A stretch of 64,000 nucleotides of DNA from Sediminicola sp963974715 (GCA_963974715.1 CAXBDK010000003.1:248001-312000), one strand, 5' to 3'; positions 18,275 to 27,973 are shown, counted from the first letter of the stretch. Notes: generated by a model not told the origin, from the sequence alone. Numbers and translations are program-made.

Positions 18275-18596
18275 ATTTGATCCGGTAAAATATCCTTTAA
18301 CAAACGATTGAAGAGAGTCCCACAGAATAATTTGCGTTTACTTTTTAAAAATTTGGGGCGACTTCCCATTTAAATCGTACTTCCAATAGCTATGATGACA
18401 ATAAAATTTTAAATTTGTCCATTCAAGAAAAGCTTTCAAAAGAAGATTGTATTTGGCCCGTATAGGGTAAAATCAATAGGACGGATAGCCAAGCAAACCA
18501 TCTCGGGCAGTGCCACGAGGCATTTTATAAGAAAAACATTTTGATTCGAGGCAAGCTTCGGAGCATTTAAATCTCGATTATCGAGTAAAAGAACCC
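18275..18596. other. Intergenic region before pheS
   Basis: 322 bp without a credible gene. It contains a TAAATTTG box (18410-18417, plus strand), which could be the pheS promoter with a leader of about 180 nt. The last 80 bp contain the palindromic repeat described separately. No T-box-like or other leader peptide was recognised. Confidence 0.4.
18513..18586. repeat. Palindrome-rich repeat-like element directly upstream of pheS
   Basis: Three small inverted units follow each other: TGCC-ACGA-GGCA near 18513, CGAGGC-AA-GCTTCG (18548-18560) and the perfect 13-bp palindrome CTCGAT-T-ATCGAG (18573-18585), which ends 11 bp before the pheS ATG. The string CGGAGCAT and the GAGGC units recur in the element at 59210-59290, so this may be a degenerate member of a dispersed repeat family. 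Confidence 0.4.
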
Positions 18597-19616
18597 ATGA
18601 TAGATCAACTTAAACAACACATACGGGAAGTGGAAAATTTCACTTCCGATAATCCCGCAGCCATAGAGGCCTTTCGAATCCAATACCTTGGCAAAAAAGG
18701 ACTGTTGAACCATTACTTTGCGGAATTTAAAAACGTTCCCTCCGATCAAAGAAAAGAGTTCGGACAGGTAGTGAACCAATTAAAGGAAGTAGCCACGGGC
18801 AAAGTGGCACTTTTAAAGGAATCCTTGGAGAACCAATCGAAGGAAACAGGGGTCTACGGCGATCTTACACGCCCGGGAGAACCCATGGAATTGGGGGCCC
18901 GCCATCCTATATCCATCGTAAAGAACCAGATTATCGATATCTTCTCGCGAATAGGGTTCAATGTTTCCGAAGGTCCGGAGATAGAGGACGACTGGCATAA
19001 TTTTACGGCGCTCAACCTGCCCGAGTACCATCCCGCCCGTGATATGCAGGATACCTTCTTCGTGCAAACGAATCCCGACATTCTTTTACGTACCCATACC
19101 TCATCGGTCCAAGTGCGCTATATGGAGAATAACAAACCCCCAATACGGACCATTTCACCGGGCAGGGTCTATAGGAACGAAGCAATCTCCGCACGCTCGC
19201 ACTGTTTCTTTCATCAGGTGGAAGGACTGTACATAGATAAAAATGTTTCCTTTGCCGATCTGAAACAAACATTACAGTTCTTTACGACCGAACTGTTCGG
19301 GAAATCACAGATCAGGTTAAGGCCCTCCTATTTCCCCTTTACCGAACCCAGTGCGGAAGTGGATGTATATTGGGGACTGGAAACGGAAACCGATCATAAA
19401 ATGACCAAGGGAACCGGGTGGTTGGAGATAATGGGCTGTGGTATGGTGGATCCCAGCGTCCTCAAAAATTGCGGTATCGACCCCACGGAATATTCCGGCT
19501 TTGCCTTTGGAATGGGAATTGATAGAATAGCTTTGCTACTGCACCAGATATCGGATATCAGACTGCTGAGCGAAAATGATGTGCGCTTTTTGGAACAGTT
19601 CAAAAGTTCTTTCTGA
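18597..19616 (+). CDS. pheS: Phenylalanine--tRNA ligase alpha subunit
   Basis: Charges tRNA-Phe with phenylalanine as an alpha2-beta2 enzyme. 339 residues, normal length. An N-terminal coiled-coil (1-90) precedes the class II catalytic core: motif 2 includes TISPGRVYRNEAISARSH, and motif 3 is FAFGMGIDRIALLLH near the C-terminus. The beta subunit gene (pheT) is not next to it, so the subunits are encoded separately here. Confidence 0.96.
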   Translation: MIDQLKQHIREVENFTSDNPAAIEAFRIQYLGKKGLLNHYFAEFKNVPSDQRKEFGQVVNQLKEVATGKVALLKESLENQSKETGVYGDLTRPGEPMELGARHPISIVKNQIIDIFSRIGFNVSEGPEIEDDWHNFTALNLPEYHPARDMQDTFFVQTNPDILLRTHTSSVQVRYMENNKPPIRTISPGRVYRNEAISARSHCFFHQVEGLYIDKNVSFADLKQTLQFFTTELFGKSQIRLRPSYFPFTEPSAEVDVYWGLETETDHKMTKGTGWLEIMGCGMVDPSVLKNCGIDPTEYSGFAFGMGIDRIALLLHQISDIRLLSENDVRFLEQFKSSF

Positions 19617-19832
19617 TCTGGTATGGAACGGAACTCGTCCGAGTTTCAATTAGGTCAACCGTTAAAATTAATAAAAATGCCTCCCCCTTAACAAATGCAT
19701 GTTAAATAAGGAGGGATACAACCGCCAGTATATTTCCATAAATATGCCATGTTCGAAATTTATGGAGAACCCCCTTTATTTTAAAGACTGTTTGCCACAC
19801 TAAAAAATAACATAAAATTAAGTTTTATTAGT

Positions 19833-19862
19833 TTTGTAATTACCGAACCATCTATACATTTG
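19833..19862 (+). promoter_or_regulatory. Promoter of the efflux regulator gene (TTTG-N18-TACATTTG)
   Basis: A -33 TTTG at 19833-19836 and a perfect -7 TACATTTG at 19855-19862 with an 18-bp spacer. The start codon lies at 19882. TTAGTTT just before the -33 element and AAACTAA just after the -7 box form an inverted pair that could be an operator for autoregulation; this is inference. Confidence 0.7.
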
Positions 19863-19881
19863 CAAACTAATTTTAATGTAA

Positions 19882-20358
19882 ATGAATAAAGAGGAATGTA
19901 GGGACAGATTAGTGGAGGAATTAGGGGTTCACTTTGAGGGACAGTATAACCTACCCCCCCTTGCTGCACGTATTTTTGCCATTCTCGTTCTTACCGATAA
20001 AGAGGGCCTCACCTTTGAGGACTGTCTTGAAAAAAGAAATGCCAGTAAAAGTTCCATATCCACCGCCCTGAACCTACTCCTAAAACTGGGGATAATACAA
20101 TACTATACGGTATCCGGTGATCGGAAAAGATATTTCAATATTCGAAATTCTTTCTTCCTGACAAAATTGGAACAGGAGCTTAAAAAGATAACCCAAGAGA
20201 GTATCAACCTTAAAAAAATGTTGGAATACAATCAAAAATTCAATGTGCAGAAAGCCAAATCAAACGAACCCAAAAAGAAAATCTATATGGATTATTTGGA
20301 AAATAGCGAACGAACCCTATTAAAAGCCATCAATAGCCTTAAGGCCCTGCAGGAATAA
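19882..20358 (+). CDS. GbsR/MarR-type winged-helix transcriptional regulator
   Basis: 158 residues. A winged-helix region spans about 20-95 (PPLAARIFAILVLTDKEGLT, then RNASKSSISTALNLLLKLGI as the recognition helix), followed by a basic, coiled-coil C-terminal half that would dimerise. This is the GbsR-like branch of MarR regulators. It stands 74 bp upstream of an RND efflux operon in the same direction and probably controls it and itself. A good promoter precedes it. Confidence 0.82.
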   Translation: MNKEECRDRLVEELGVHFEGQYNLPPLAARIFAILVLTDKEGLTFEDCLEKRNASKSSISTALNLLLKLGIIQYYTVSGDRKRYFNIRNSFFLTKLEQELKKITQESINLKKMLEYNQKFNVQKAKSNEPKKKIYMDYLENSERTLLKAINSLKALQE

Positions 20359-20432
20359 TTTTTTATCAATAAAGTTCGCTTACTACAGAACCATCAGAAT
20401 TAACAAAACCTTAACATCATTTTTACGATCAC

Positions 20433-21488
20433 ATGAAAAATCAAAAGACAACCCTCTTGACCTTTATGGTAATCACCCTTATTTCCTGCGGGGATAAAAA
20501 TGCCCCGCAACAGCAGGCAGCCCAGCAAGCACCACAATTGGAGGTCAAACAATTGCAACCTGAGGACATAACCGTATATAATAACTATACCGCTTCCATA
20601 GAAGGGGAGCAGAACGTAGAGATTTGGCCCAAAGTTTCAGGGTTCGTACAGGAGATCCATGTAGAAGAGGGTCAAAAAGTGACCAAAGGACAACTCCTGT
20701 TCAAATTGGAGACCCAAACGCTGAACCAAGATGCAAAGGCGGCACAAGCTTCCGTGAACGTAGCCCAGGTAGAAGTGGACAAATTGGTTCCCTTGGTGGA
20801 GAAGGGCATCATAAGCAACGTACAATTGGAGACCGCTAAAGCGCAACTGCAACAAGCCAAAAGCAACTATGAGAGTGTGGCGGCCAACATAAACTATTCA
20901 CGTATCACCAGCCCAGTAAATGGCTATATCGGTTCCTTGCCCTATAAAATAGGGGCCTTGGTCAGTTCCACCATGGCCCAACCGTTGACCGTAGTGGCCA
21001 ATATAAATACCGTTCGGGCCTATTTTGCATTGAACGAAAAACAATTGTTGGACTTCAAAAAACAATATTCCATGGACAGTCTGCCCAAAGTGGAATTAGT
21101 AATGATCAATGGAGAGACCTATGACAAAAAGGGTACTATTGCCGTAGTAAATACCATCATCAACAGTGCCACGGGAAGTGTGGACGCCAGGGCGGATTTC
21201 CCCAATCCAGATGGACTTTTGAGCAGTGGTAGCACAGGAGAGGTAAAAGTACCTTCTACCTTTAAAAATGCCCTTGTAATTCCACAAACGGCCACAGTGG
21301 ACCTACAGGGAAACAAAATGGTCTATATCTTGGGGGAAGACAACAACGTCACGGCCAAACCCATAAATATTGCCTTTAAAACGGAGAAGGATTTTATTAT
21401 TACACAAGGAATCGAGCCCGGAACAACCATCGTTACCGAGGGTGTATCCAAACTGAAAGATGGCCAGGCCATAGCTCCCAAAAAATAA
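20433..21488 (+). CDS. RND efflux periplasmic adaptor lipoprotein (first system)
   Basis: 351 residues. The signal ends in a lipobox, LISC with C19 as the lipidated residue. The rest is a membrane-fusion protein: barrel-sandwich hybrid parts (VEIWPKVSGFVQEIHVEEGQ, later ITSPVNGYIGSLPYKIGALV) around a helical hairpin of about 90-150. It bridges the inner-membrane pump and the outer-membrane channel. It lies 38 bp before the pump gene, and the channel gene follows; together they form a complete tripartite exporter, probably for drugs or other hydrophobic compounds. Confidence 0.92.
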   Translation: MKNQKTTLLTFMVITLISCGDKNAPQQQAAQQAPQLEVKQLQPEDITVYNNYTASIEGEQNVEIWPKVSGFVQEIHVEEGQKVTKGQLLFKLETQTLNQDAKAAQASVNVAQVEVDKLVPLVEKGIISNVQLETAKAQLQQAKSNYESVAANINYSRITSPVNGYIGSLPYKIGALVSSTMAQPLTVVANINTVRAYFALNEKQLLDFKKQYSMDSLPKVELVMINGETYDKKGTIAVVNTIINSATGSVDARADFPNPDGLLSSGSTGEVKVPSTFKNALVIPQTATVDLQGNKMVYILGEDNNVTAKPINIAFKTEKDFIITQGIEPGTTIVTEGVSKLKDGQAIAPKK

Positions 21489-21526
21489 GTTCCCTCCCAA
21501 AATCCTAACAAACAAAAAACCGCAAG

Positions 21527-24500
21527 ATGTTCCAAAAATTTATAGACCGCCCCGTTCTATCCACGGTGATCTCCGTAATAATTGTCATTCTGGGGATATT
21601 GGGGCTTACTACGCTGCCCATTGAACAATATCCCGAAATTGCACCCCCAACCGTACAGGTAACTGCCACCTATACCGGCGCTAACGCGGAGACGGTGCTA
21701 AAGAGTGTGGTAGTGCCATTGGAAGAACAGATCAATGGGGTGGAAGGCATGACCTATATGACCTCTTCCGCCAGTAATGATGGTACGGCCAGTATAAATG
21801 TGTATTTTAAACTGGGAGTGGATCCCGATATCGCCGCCGTAAACGTTCAGAACAGGGTTGCCAGGGCAAACAGCGTTTTGCCACAGGCCGTGATCAATAC
21901 CGGTGTAACCACGCAAAAGGCCCAGAACAGTGCCCTGATGTTCTTTTCGCTTTTCACAAAGAACAAGAATTTCGATGGGACCTTTATCGAAAACTATGCA
22001 AAGATCAACCTCGTACCGAAACTGCAAAGAATTGAAGGCGTAGGGAACGTAAACGTATTTGGTGCCAAGGATTATTCCATGAGAATCTGGATAGACCCCG
22101 ATAAAATGTCGGCCTATAATCTGGTTCCTGCAGATATCCAAGCTGCATTGAGGGAGCAGAACCTGGAAGCGGCCACTGGAAAAATAGGTGAAAACGCTAC
22201 AGGAATCTATGAATATGTAATCAAATACAAAGGACGCCTATCGGAAGTGACCGAATATGAAGACATTATACTCAAGGCATCTCCCGACGGTAATTTTCTT
22301 CGCTTAAAGGATGTCGCTTCCATAGAACTGGGCGCCTTTAATTACGGCACCCAAAACCTGGCCATGGGATATCCTGGGGTTGCCGTGGGTATCTATCAGA
22401 CATCAGGCTCTAACGCCAATGAGATTATTGATAACATCCAGACCATCTTGGAGGAAAGCCGGGCAGATTTTCCAAAAGGAGTGGATTATGTAATTCCGTA
22501 CAATGCCAAGGACTTTCTGGATGCGTCCATAGACCACGTAATCATGACCCTGATAGAGGCCTTTATCCTGGTGTTCATTGTGGTATTTCTATTTTTACAG
22601 GACTTCAGGTCTACCCTTATCCCGGCCATTGCGGTACCAGTGGCCATTGTAGGAACATTTTTCTTTTTGCAATTGTTTGGCTATTCCATAAACATGCTTA
22701 CCCTGTTTGCCATGATCTTGGCGATCGGGATTGTGGTCGATGATGCGATCGTTGTGGTAGAGGCCGTCCATGCAAAATTGGACGAAGGGGCCAAATCCGC
22801 TAAAAAGGCCACCAAAACGGCCATGGGAGAAATATCCGGGGCCATTATATCCATTACCCTTGTGATGTCGGCCGTGTTCATTCCCGTATCGTTTATACAG
22901 GGATCGGCAGGGGTATTCTATCAGCAGTTCGGGATTACCCTGGCCATTGCCATTTTGATATCTGCGGTCAATGCCCTTACCTTAAGTCCCGCACTGGCGG
23001 CCCTTTTACTAAAACCGCACAACCCTTCGGAAGCACATAAAAAAGGGATCAAACAACGGTTCTTTACCGCATTCAACACCGGATTTACGGCCGTTACCAA
23101 TAAATATACATCCTCGGTAAACATTCTTCTCAAACGCAAATGGATTACGGTACTGATGTTGATAGTTTTCAGTGTGCTCGCAATCTTTCTCTTCAGGGTA
23201 ACCCCCTCCGGCTTCGTCCCCGATGAAGATAGGGGGATGATCTTTGCCAATGTTTCCCTCCCTCCCGGGACTACCTTGGAGCAGACCCAAAAAACAGTGG
23301 ACAAACTGGATTCCATTTACGGTTCCATGGATATCATAGATGCTAGGATGAACGTGGTAGGATTTAGTCTTTTGAATAGGGTAAACGGTGGTTCTTATGC
23401 TTTTACCATTATGAAGTTAAAGGACTGGAGCGAACGGAAGGAAGATTCCCAGTCCGTTCAGGCCACCTTGGGACAACTGTATGCCCAAGCGGCCTCCTTC
23501 AAAAATGCAAATATTATTTATTTTACACCTCCAAGTATCCAAGGGTTTGGAAGCTCTTCAGGTTTTGAAATGCAACTACAGAACAAAGGCACGGACAATT
23601 GGCTGCAAATAAGTGATGTGGCCAACCAGTTTCTGGGGGCTTTGAACGCCAGACCGGAAATACAATATGCCATAACGCAATTTGATCCAAATTTTCCACA
23701 GTTCCAATTGGACATCAACGTGGAGAAGGTAAAAATGGCCGGCTTTACCCTTACCGATATCTTCAATACCCTACAAGGATATTATGGCGGACTCTACACC
23801 ACCGATTTCAACAAGTTCGGAAAACAGTATAGGGTAATGGTCCAGGCCAAACCGGAGGACAGGGCCACGGAAAAATCGCTCGACCATATTTTCGTAAAGA
23901 ACCAAGAAGGTCAGTCCGTAGCCATAAGCCAGTTCGTAAACCTTAAAAAGATCTATGGGCCCGAAGTGGTGAACAGGTTCAACCTATTGAGCGCCGTTAC
24001 CATAAATGGGGTCCCCAATCCAGGGTACAGTACCGGGGATGCAATAGCCGCCATTGAGGAAGTGGCCGCACAGACCTTGCCAAATACGTATACGTACGAA
24101 TACTCCGGACTTACCAGGGAAGAAAGTAATTCGGGGAGCCAGACGATACTTATATTTATTCTGAGCCTTGTGTTCGTATACTTCCTGCTGAGTGCACAGT
24201 ACGAGAGTTATATCCTGCCGTTCGCAATCTTGTTATCGTTGCCCATAGGACTTGCCGGTGCCATATTGTTCATTAACCTGGGAGGTTTGGAGAACAACAT
24301 CTATTTCCAAATTGCCCTGATCATGTTGGTAGGCCTACTCGCCAAGAACGCCATTCTTATAGTGGAGTTTGCCCTACAGCGCAGGAAGGATGGAATGTCC
24401 CTTTTTGATGCGGCCATTGATGGGGCCAAGGCACGTCTAAGACCCATTCTGATGACCTCCTTTGCCTTTATCTTCGGTCTGTTGCCGTTGGCGCTTTCCT

Positions 24501-24673
24501 CAGGAGTAGGGGCCGTGGGGAACCAGTCCATAGGACTCAGTGCCGTGGGGGGAATGTTGATAGGAACGATCTTTGGCGTATTTGTGATCCCGGTGCTCTT
24601 TGTGATCTTCCAAGGATTACAGGAACGCATTTCCAATAGGCCAGAACCATCAGAAGAGTCCATAGAAGAATAA
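21527..24673 (+). CDS. RND efflux inner-membrane permease, HAE1 type (first system)
   Basis: 1048 residues, the normal length of an AcrB-type proton-driven multidrug pump. The N-terminus FIDRPVLSTVISVIIVILG is typical. The proton-relay pair in TM4 is D405-D406 within IGIVVDDAIVVVEAV, and the conserved lysine lies in GLLAKNAILIVEFA. Large periplasmic loops follow TM1 and TM7. It is second in the operon and 30 bp from the channel gene. Confidence 0.95.
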   Translation: MFQKFIDRPVLSTVISVIIVILGILGLTTLPIEQYPEIAPPTVQVTATYTGANAETVLKSVVVPLEEQINGVEGMTYMTSSASNDGTASINVYFKLGVDPDIAAVNVQNRVARANSVLPQAVINTGVTTQKAQNSALMFFSLFTKNKNFDGTFIENYAKINLVPKLQRIEGVGNVNVFGAKDYSMRIWIDPDKMSAYNLVPADIQAALREQNLEAATGKIGENATGIYEYVIKYKGRLSEVTEYEDIILKASPDGNFLRLKDVASIELGAFNYGTQNLAMGYPGVAVGIYQTSGSNANEIIDNIQTILEESRADFPKGVDYVIPYNAKDFLDASIDHVIMTLIEAFILVFIVVFLFLQDFRSTLIPAIAVPVAIVGTFFFLQLFGYSINMLTLFAMILAIGIVVDDAIVVVEAVHAKLDEGAKSAKKATKTAMGEISGAIISITLVMSAVFIPVSFIQGSAGVFYQQFGITLAIAILISAVNALTLSPALAALLLKPHNPSEAHKKGIKQRFFTAFNTGFTAVTNKYTSSVNILLKRKWITVLMLIVFSVLAIFLFRVTPSGFVPDEDRGMIFANVSLPPGTTLEQTQKTVDKLDSIYGSMDIIDARMNVVGFSLLNRVNGGSYAFTIMKLKDWSERKEDSQSVQATLGQLYAQAASFKNANIIYFTPPSIQGFGSSSGFEMQLQNKGTDNWLQISDVANQFLGALNARPEIQYAITQFDPNFPQFQLDINVEKVKMAGFTLTDIFNTLQGYYGGLYTTDFNKFGKQYRVMVQAKPEDRATEKSLDHIFVKNQEGQSVAISQFVNLKKIYGPEVVNRFNLLSAVTINGVPNPGYSTGDAIAAIEEVAAQTLPNTYTYEYSGLTREESNSGSQTILIFILSLVFVYFLLSAQYESYILPFAILLSLPIGLAGAILFINLGGLENNIYFQIALIMLVGLLAKNAILIVEFALQRRKDGMSLFDAAIDGAKARLRPILMTSFAFIFGLLPLALSSGVGAVGNQSIGLSAVGGMLIGTIFGVFVIPVLFVIFQGLQERISNRPEPSEESIEE

Positions 24674-24703
24674 TATAGCTGTAGCACAGAAACCAATAAT
24701 ACC

Positions 24704-26107
24704 ATGAAAAAATACAGTATTGTAAAAATAATCTCAATAGCCTCCCTTCCCTTGTTGTTCCAGGCCTGTTTTGTGGCAAAGACCTATGAACGTCCGGAAC
24801 TGGAAACGGAAAGTCTTTTCCGCACGGATAACATTTCACAAGATAGCGTCTCCTTTGCCTCGGTATCCTACCAGGACCTTTTTACGGATCCCTATTTGAA
24901 CGGATATATCCAAAAGGGACTGGAGAACAACTTGGACATACGGGTGGCCCTGCAGAACATTGCGGCAGCGGAAGCCTATGTAAGACAGGGCAAGGCGGGA
25001 TATCTCCCAACCTTGGACGTTTCCGGGACCTTTAACAGGACCGCCAGAAACAGTGAAAATGGGCAATTTGGAAATCTTTTCGCCCAACCCTTTGAACAAT
25101 ATGAACTCTCGGGCACGTTGGCTTGGGAGGCGGATGTCTGGGGTAAGATAAGAAGTGGAAAAAGGGCCAATGATGCCGCATATCTTCAAACCGTAGCGGC
25201 GCATAGGGCCGTAAAAACAAATCTCGTTGCACAGATTGCCTCCAACTATTACCTGTTACTGGCATTGGACGAACAGTTAAAAGTGACCGAAGAGACCATA
25301 GGGACGCGAAGTAAAAGTTTGGAGACCATAGAAGCATTAAAGCAAGCTGGCAGGGAAAATCAAGTTGGGGTGGACAGGATCGCCGCACAGCTGTACAATG
25401 CCCAGTCATTACAACTGGATATAAAAAACAACATTTTTAAAACCGAAAATGCCCTGAGTATCCTATTGGGCGAACAGCCCCAAAGTTATGAAAGGGGTTC
25501 CTTGGACGAACAAGAACTGAACAGGGAAATGAAAATAGGGGTTCCTGCCCTGCTCCTTAGGAACAGGCCAGACGTCATACAGGCAGAATATGGGTTGATC
25601 AATAGTTTTGAGCTTACGAATGTGGCCAAAAGTAATTTCTACCCCTCCATTACCCTTTCGGCAACTGCCGGGTTCCAGAGTTTGGAGCTGGATAATTGGA
25701 TCGATTCAAGTTCCATTTTCGCCAACCTGATGGCGGGGTTGACGCAGCCCTTGCTCAACGGAAGAAGGATACGGACCGCCTATGAGGTGGCCAAGGCGCA
25801 ACAGGAGGAATCCCTGCTCCTATTCAAGAAAACACTGCTTACCGCAGGGAAAGAGGTATCCGAGGCATTGAACGATTATTCCATTTCCATGGAGAAAGAG
25901 GTGTTCATAAAACAGGAAGCCGAAGCCCTCAGAAGGGCAGAGACCAATTCACAGGAATTGTTGAACAATGGTTTTGCCACGTATCTTGACCTGTTAACGG
26001 CAAGGGAAAATGCCCTAAATGCAGAATTGTCACTGATCGACAACAGATTGGATCAATTATCGGCAACCATAGAACTGTACCGCTCCCTTGGTGGCGGTTG
26101 GGAATAA
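24704..26107 (+). CDS. NodT-family outer-membrane efflux lipoprotein (first system)
   Basis: 467 residues. The signal ends in a lipobox (LLFQAC, C22). The body is a TolC/NodT channel with paired helical repeats; GTLAWEADVWGKIRSGKRA and the LLRNRPDVIQAE motif are hallmarks, and the C-terminal repeat ends in YRSLGGGW. It provides the outer-membrane duct for the RND pump upstream. A hairpin lies between its stop and the TetR gene. Confidence 0.93.
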   Translation: MKKYSIVKIISIASLPLLFQACFVAKTYERPELETESLFRTDNISQDSVSFASVSYQDLFTDPYLNGYIQKGLENNLDIRVALQNIAAAEAYVRQGKAGYLPTLDVSGTFNRTARNSENGQFGNLFAQPFEQYELSGTLAWEADVWGKIRSGKRANDAAYLQTVAAHRAVKTNLVAQIASNYYLLLALDEQLKVTEETIGTRSKSLETIEALKQAGRENQVGVDRIAAQLYNAQSLQLDIKNNIFKTENALSILLGEQPQSYERGSLDEQELNREMKIGVPALLLRNRPDVIQAEYGLINSFELTNVAKSNFYPSITLSATAGFQSLELDNWIDSSSIFANLMAGLTQPLLNGRRIRTAYEVAKAQQEESLLLFKKTLLTAGKEVSEALNDYSISMEKEVFIKQEAEALRRAETNSQELLNNGFATYLDLLTARENALNAELSLIDNRLDQLSATIELYRSLGGGWE

Positions 26108-26124
26108 ATGGCCGTGCACCGTAT

Positions 26125-26156
26125 ATACCCATAGGCACTGGATGCCTTGTGGGTAT
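26125..26156. promoter_or_regulatory. Hairpin between the efflux channel and TetR genes
   Basis: ATACCCA (26125-26131) pairs with TGGGTAT (26150-26156), with inner AGGC/GCCT. It ends 6 bp before the TetR start at 26163 and lacks a long T run. It could be a weak terminator, a translation-blocking leader or an operator for the regulator. Confidence 0.45.
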
Positions 26157-26162
26157 CATTTT

Positions 26163-26777
26163 ATGAAATCGAAAAAATCGTTCATGGACAAAAAAGAGCT
26201 TCTGGAATTTTCCATCGCCAACTTTACCAAGTTTGGCACCAAGAGCATTACCATGGATGAACTTGCCCATAAAATGGGAATTTCCAAAAAGACCCTCTAC
26301 CAGCACTTCAGAAACAAGGAGGAACTGGTTGCTGAAAGTCTTTTGCATTTACTGGATGGGATAAGATCGGAGGTAATGGGCAGGATGGCCCTCGCCCAAC
26401 ATGCTCCCTTGGAAACCATTCTTTTTATATATGATATCGCATTCAAGCATTTGGAGCTTTTCAATCCCTCCTTTGTCTTTGGACTTCAGAAATATTACCC
26501 CGAAGCGCACAAGGTATACGAGCAATTTAGATCGGAAATGGTCTGCGGGATCATTTATGATCTGCTAAAAAAGGCGCAGGAACTGAAGCAGGTAAGGACT
26601 GAGGTAAATTTAGAACTGGTATGTGAAATGTACCTTTGGCGTATCGAACACTTCCTTTTCGCCAAGACCAACATGTTCGAATCCCATTCAAGGGAAATGT
26701 TGATGGAACATTTGATCACCAATAATCTCCGAGGTATAATTACCCAGGAATACTTAATGGAATCCCCTTTCAATTAA
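26163..26777 (+). CDS. TetR/AcrR-family transcriptional regulator
   Basis: 204 residues from ATG 26163; the frame is open further upstream, but that part overlaps the efflux channel gene and is not protein-like. A second possible start is the ATG at 26184. The N-terminal helix-turn-helix is clear (ITMDELAHKMGISKKTLYQH, FRNKEELV), and the C-terminal part is the variable ligand-binding helical domain. Its position, last in the RND operon, suggests feedback repression of the pump, in addition to the GbsR-like regulator upstream. Confidence 0.87.
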   Translation: MKSKKSFMDKKELLEFSIANFTKFGTKSITMDELAHKMGISKKTLYQHFRNKEELVAESLLHLLDGIRSEVMGRMALAQHAPLETILFIYDIAFKHLELFNPSFVFGLQKYYPEAHKVYEQFRSEMVCGIIYDLLKKAQELKQVRTEVNLELVCEMYLWRIEHFLFAKTNMFESHSREMLMEHLITNNLRGIITQEYLMESPFN

Positions 26778-26796
26778 TGACGAGCCCCAGATCGCC

Positions 26797-27264
26797 CTAC
26801 CAATTTTTAAAGGGATTTTTCCCCAATTGGGAATTGTAATATCGCTCCTGTCCTGAGACTTCCTCTCCCAACCAACTCGGTCGCTCAAAGGACTCATCTT
26901 CCCTTGAAAGTTCCACCTCCGCTATCAAAAGCCCCTCATTATCCCCAAAAAATTCGTCCACCTCAAAAAGGTGCGCCCCTGCCCTAACGGTGTACCGTAC
27001 CTTCTCTATGGTACCCGGTTCGGCCAAGAGCAACAGGGCACTTGCATCTTCCACGGATATGGTAACCTCCCATTCAAACCTGCTGACCCCGGTATCGTTC
27101 CCTTTCCCTTTGATGGTTAAAAATCCATTGTCCCCCTTTATCCGTACCCTTACCGTCCTATGGGGATCGGTATTGAGAAACCCTTGGACTATTTGTTCCT
27201 TTGCAATGGCATCCTTTTTAAAGTCGTGGGAAAGCACTAAAAATTTTCGTTCTATTTCGATCAT
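26797..27264 (-). CDS. CYTH-domain protein (triphosphate-tunnel enzyme)
   Basis: 155 residues. It begins MIEIERKFLV, which contains the ExExK signature (E3, E5, K7) of the CYTH superfamily. Alternating acidic and basic strands follow, as expected for a triphosphate tunnel (VRIKGDNGFLTIKG, FEVDEFFGDNEGLLIAEVEL). Bacterial homologues are mostly inorganic triphosphatases (ygiF-like) of unclear physiology; adenylate cyclase activity is less likely at this length. It lies 15 bp downstream of the Rossmann-fold gene, in the same minus-strand unit. Confidence 0.85.
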   Translation of the reverse strand: MIEIERKFLVLSHDFKKDAIAKEQIVQGFLNTDPHRTVRVRIKGDNGFLTIKGKGNDTGVSRFEWEVTISVEDASALLLLAEPGTIEKVRYTVRAGAHLFEVDEFFGDNEGLLIAEVELSREDESFERPSWLGEEVSGQERYYNSQLGKNPFKNW

Positions 27265-27279
27265 GTCAACTGGTCCCGA

Positions 27280-27945
27280 CTATTGGCCTATCTTTTTAAT
27301 TTTATCAGATTCAATTACGGTCATATCATATGGATTGTTGGCCAGCCAAATCATCGCTTTCGCTATGGTCTCTGGCGCAATGGAGCGATATTTTTCCAAG
27401 GGGCCCACAAAAACCAGGTTGAGCAACTTCATAAGTTGTTTGAAAATCCACTCCCCGACACGAACCTCTTCCCTTTTTCCCGATATCAGGGATGGCCTTA
27501 AAATATGGACTTTCCCAATTCCCATCCGTAAAACTTCCTTTTCCATCTCTCCCTTGGTACGGTTGTAGAACAGGGAGCTTCCAGAATTTGCCCCCATGGC
27601 CGAAATGACCAGAAAGTGATCTATCCCATTTCGTAAACATAACTTTGCCGCACTTACGGGAATCCCGAAATCGATCTCCCTATACCTTTTCCTGTCCTTT
27701 GTCTTTGCCTTGGTAGTGCCTATACAGCAGTACACCTCATCAGCCTTGAACAAGGGGGCGACAGCATCAAGATCCAGCAAATCCACCAAGTGTTCCTGCA
27801 TCTTCGGATGGGAAAACCCGATCGGGTACCTGGAAAACAGTATAATTTTTGAATACCACGCATCGTCCAGTAAAAATTGTAGCAATAGTCCACCAGTTAG
27901 GCCCGTAGCACCTAAGATGATAGCTATTTTTTCTTTTGTTCCCAT
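27280..27945 (-). CDS. NAD(P)-binding Rossmann-fold protein (atypical SDR, HTATIP2-like)
   Basis: 221 residues. The N-terminal IILGATGLTGGLLLQFLL is an NAD(P)H-binding loop (GATGxTG), and YCCIGTTKAKTKD and NRTKGEMEKEV follow the pattern of HTATIP2/YwnB-like oxidoreductases. The catalytic role is unknown in bacteria. It is divergent from dinB with 28 bp between starts and precedes the CYTH gene. Confidence 0.8.
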   Translation of the reverse strand: MGTKEKIAIILGATGLTGGLLLQFLLDDAWYSKIILFSRYPIGFSHPKMQEHLVDLLDLDAVAPLFKADEVYCCIGTTKAKTKDRKRYREIDFGIPVSAAKLCLRNGIDHFLVISAMGANSGSSLFYNRTKGEMEKEVLRMGIGKVHILRPSLISGKREEVRVGEWIFKQLMKLLNLVFVGPLEKYRSIAPETIAKAMIWLANNPYDMTVIESDKIKKIGQ

Positions 27946-27969
27946 ACATATAAATATACCTTAATTTTG
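27935..27969 (+). promoter_or_regulatory. Putative dinB promoter (TTTG-N23-TAATTTTG)
   Basis: A perfect -7 box TAATTTTG at 27962-27969 lies only 4 bp before the dinB ATG, with TTTG at 27935-27938 as a possible -33 element. This predicts a transcript with little or no leader. The -33 element falls within the divergent gene's first codons. Confidence 0.5.
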
Positions 27970-27973
27970 TGGC

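Noticed and set aside
19630..19710. Terminator after pheS
   Set aside because: Two small imperfect hairpins (AACTC/GAGTT and CCTTA/TAAGG) are visible but neither has a T run.
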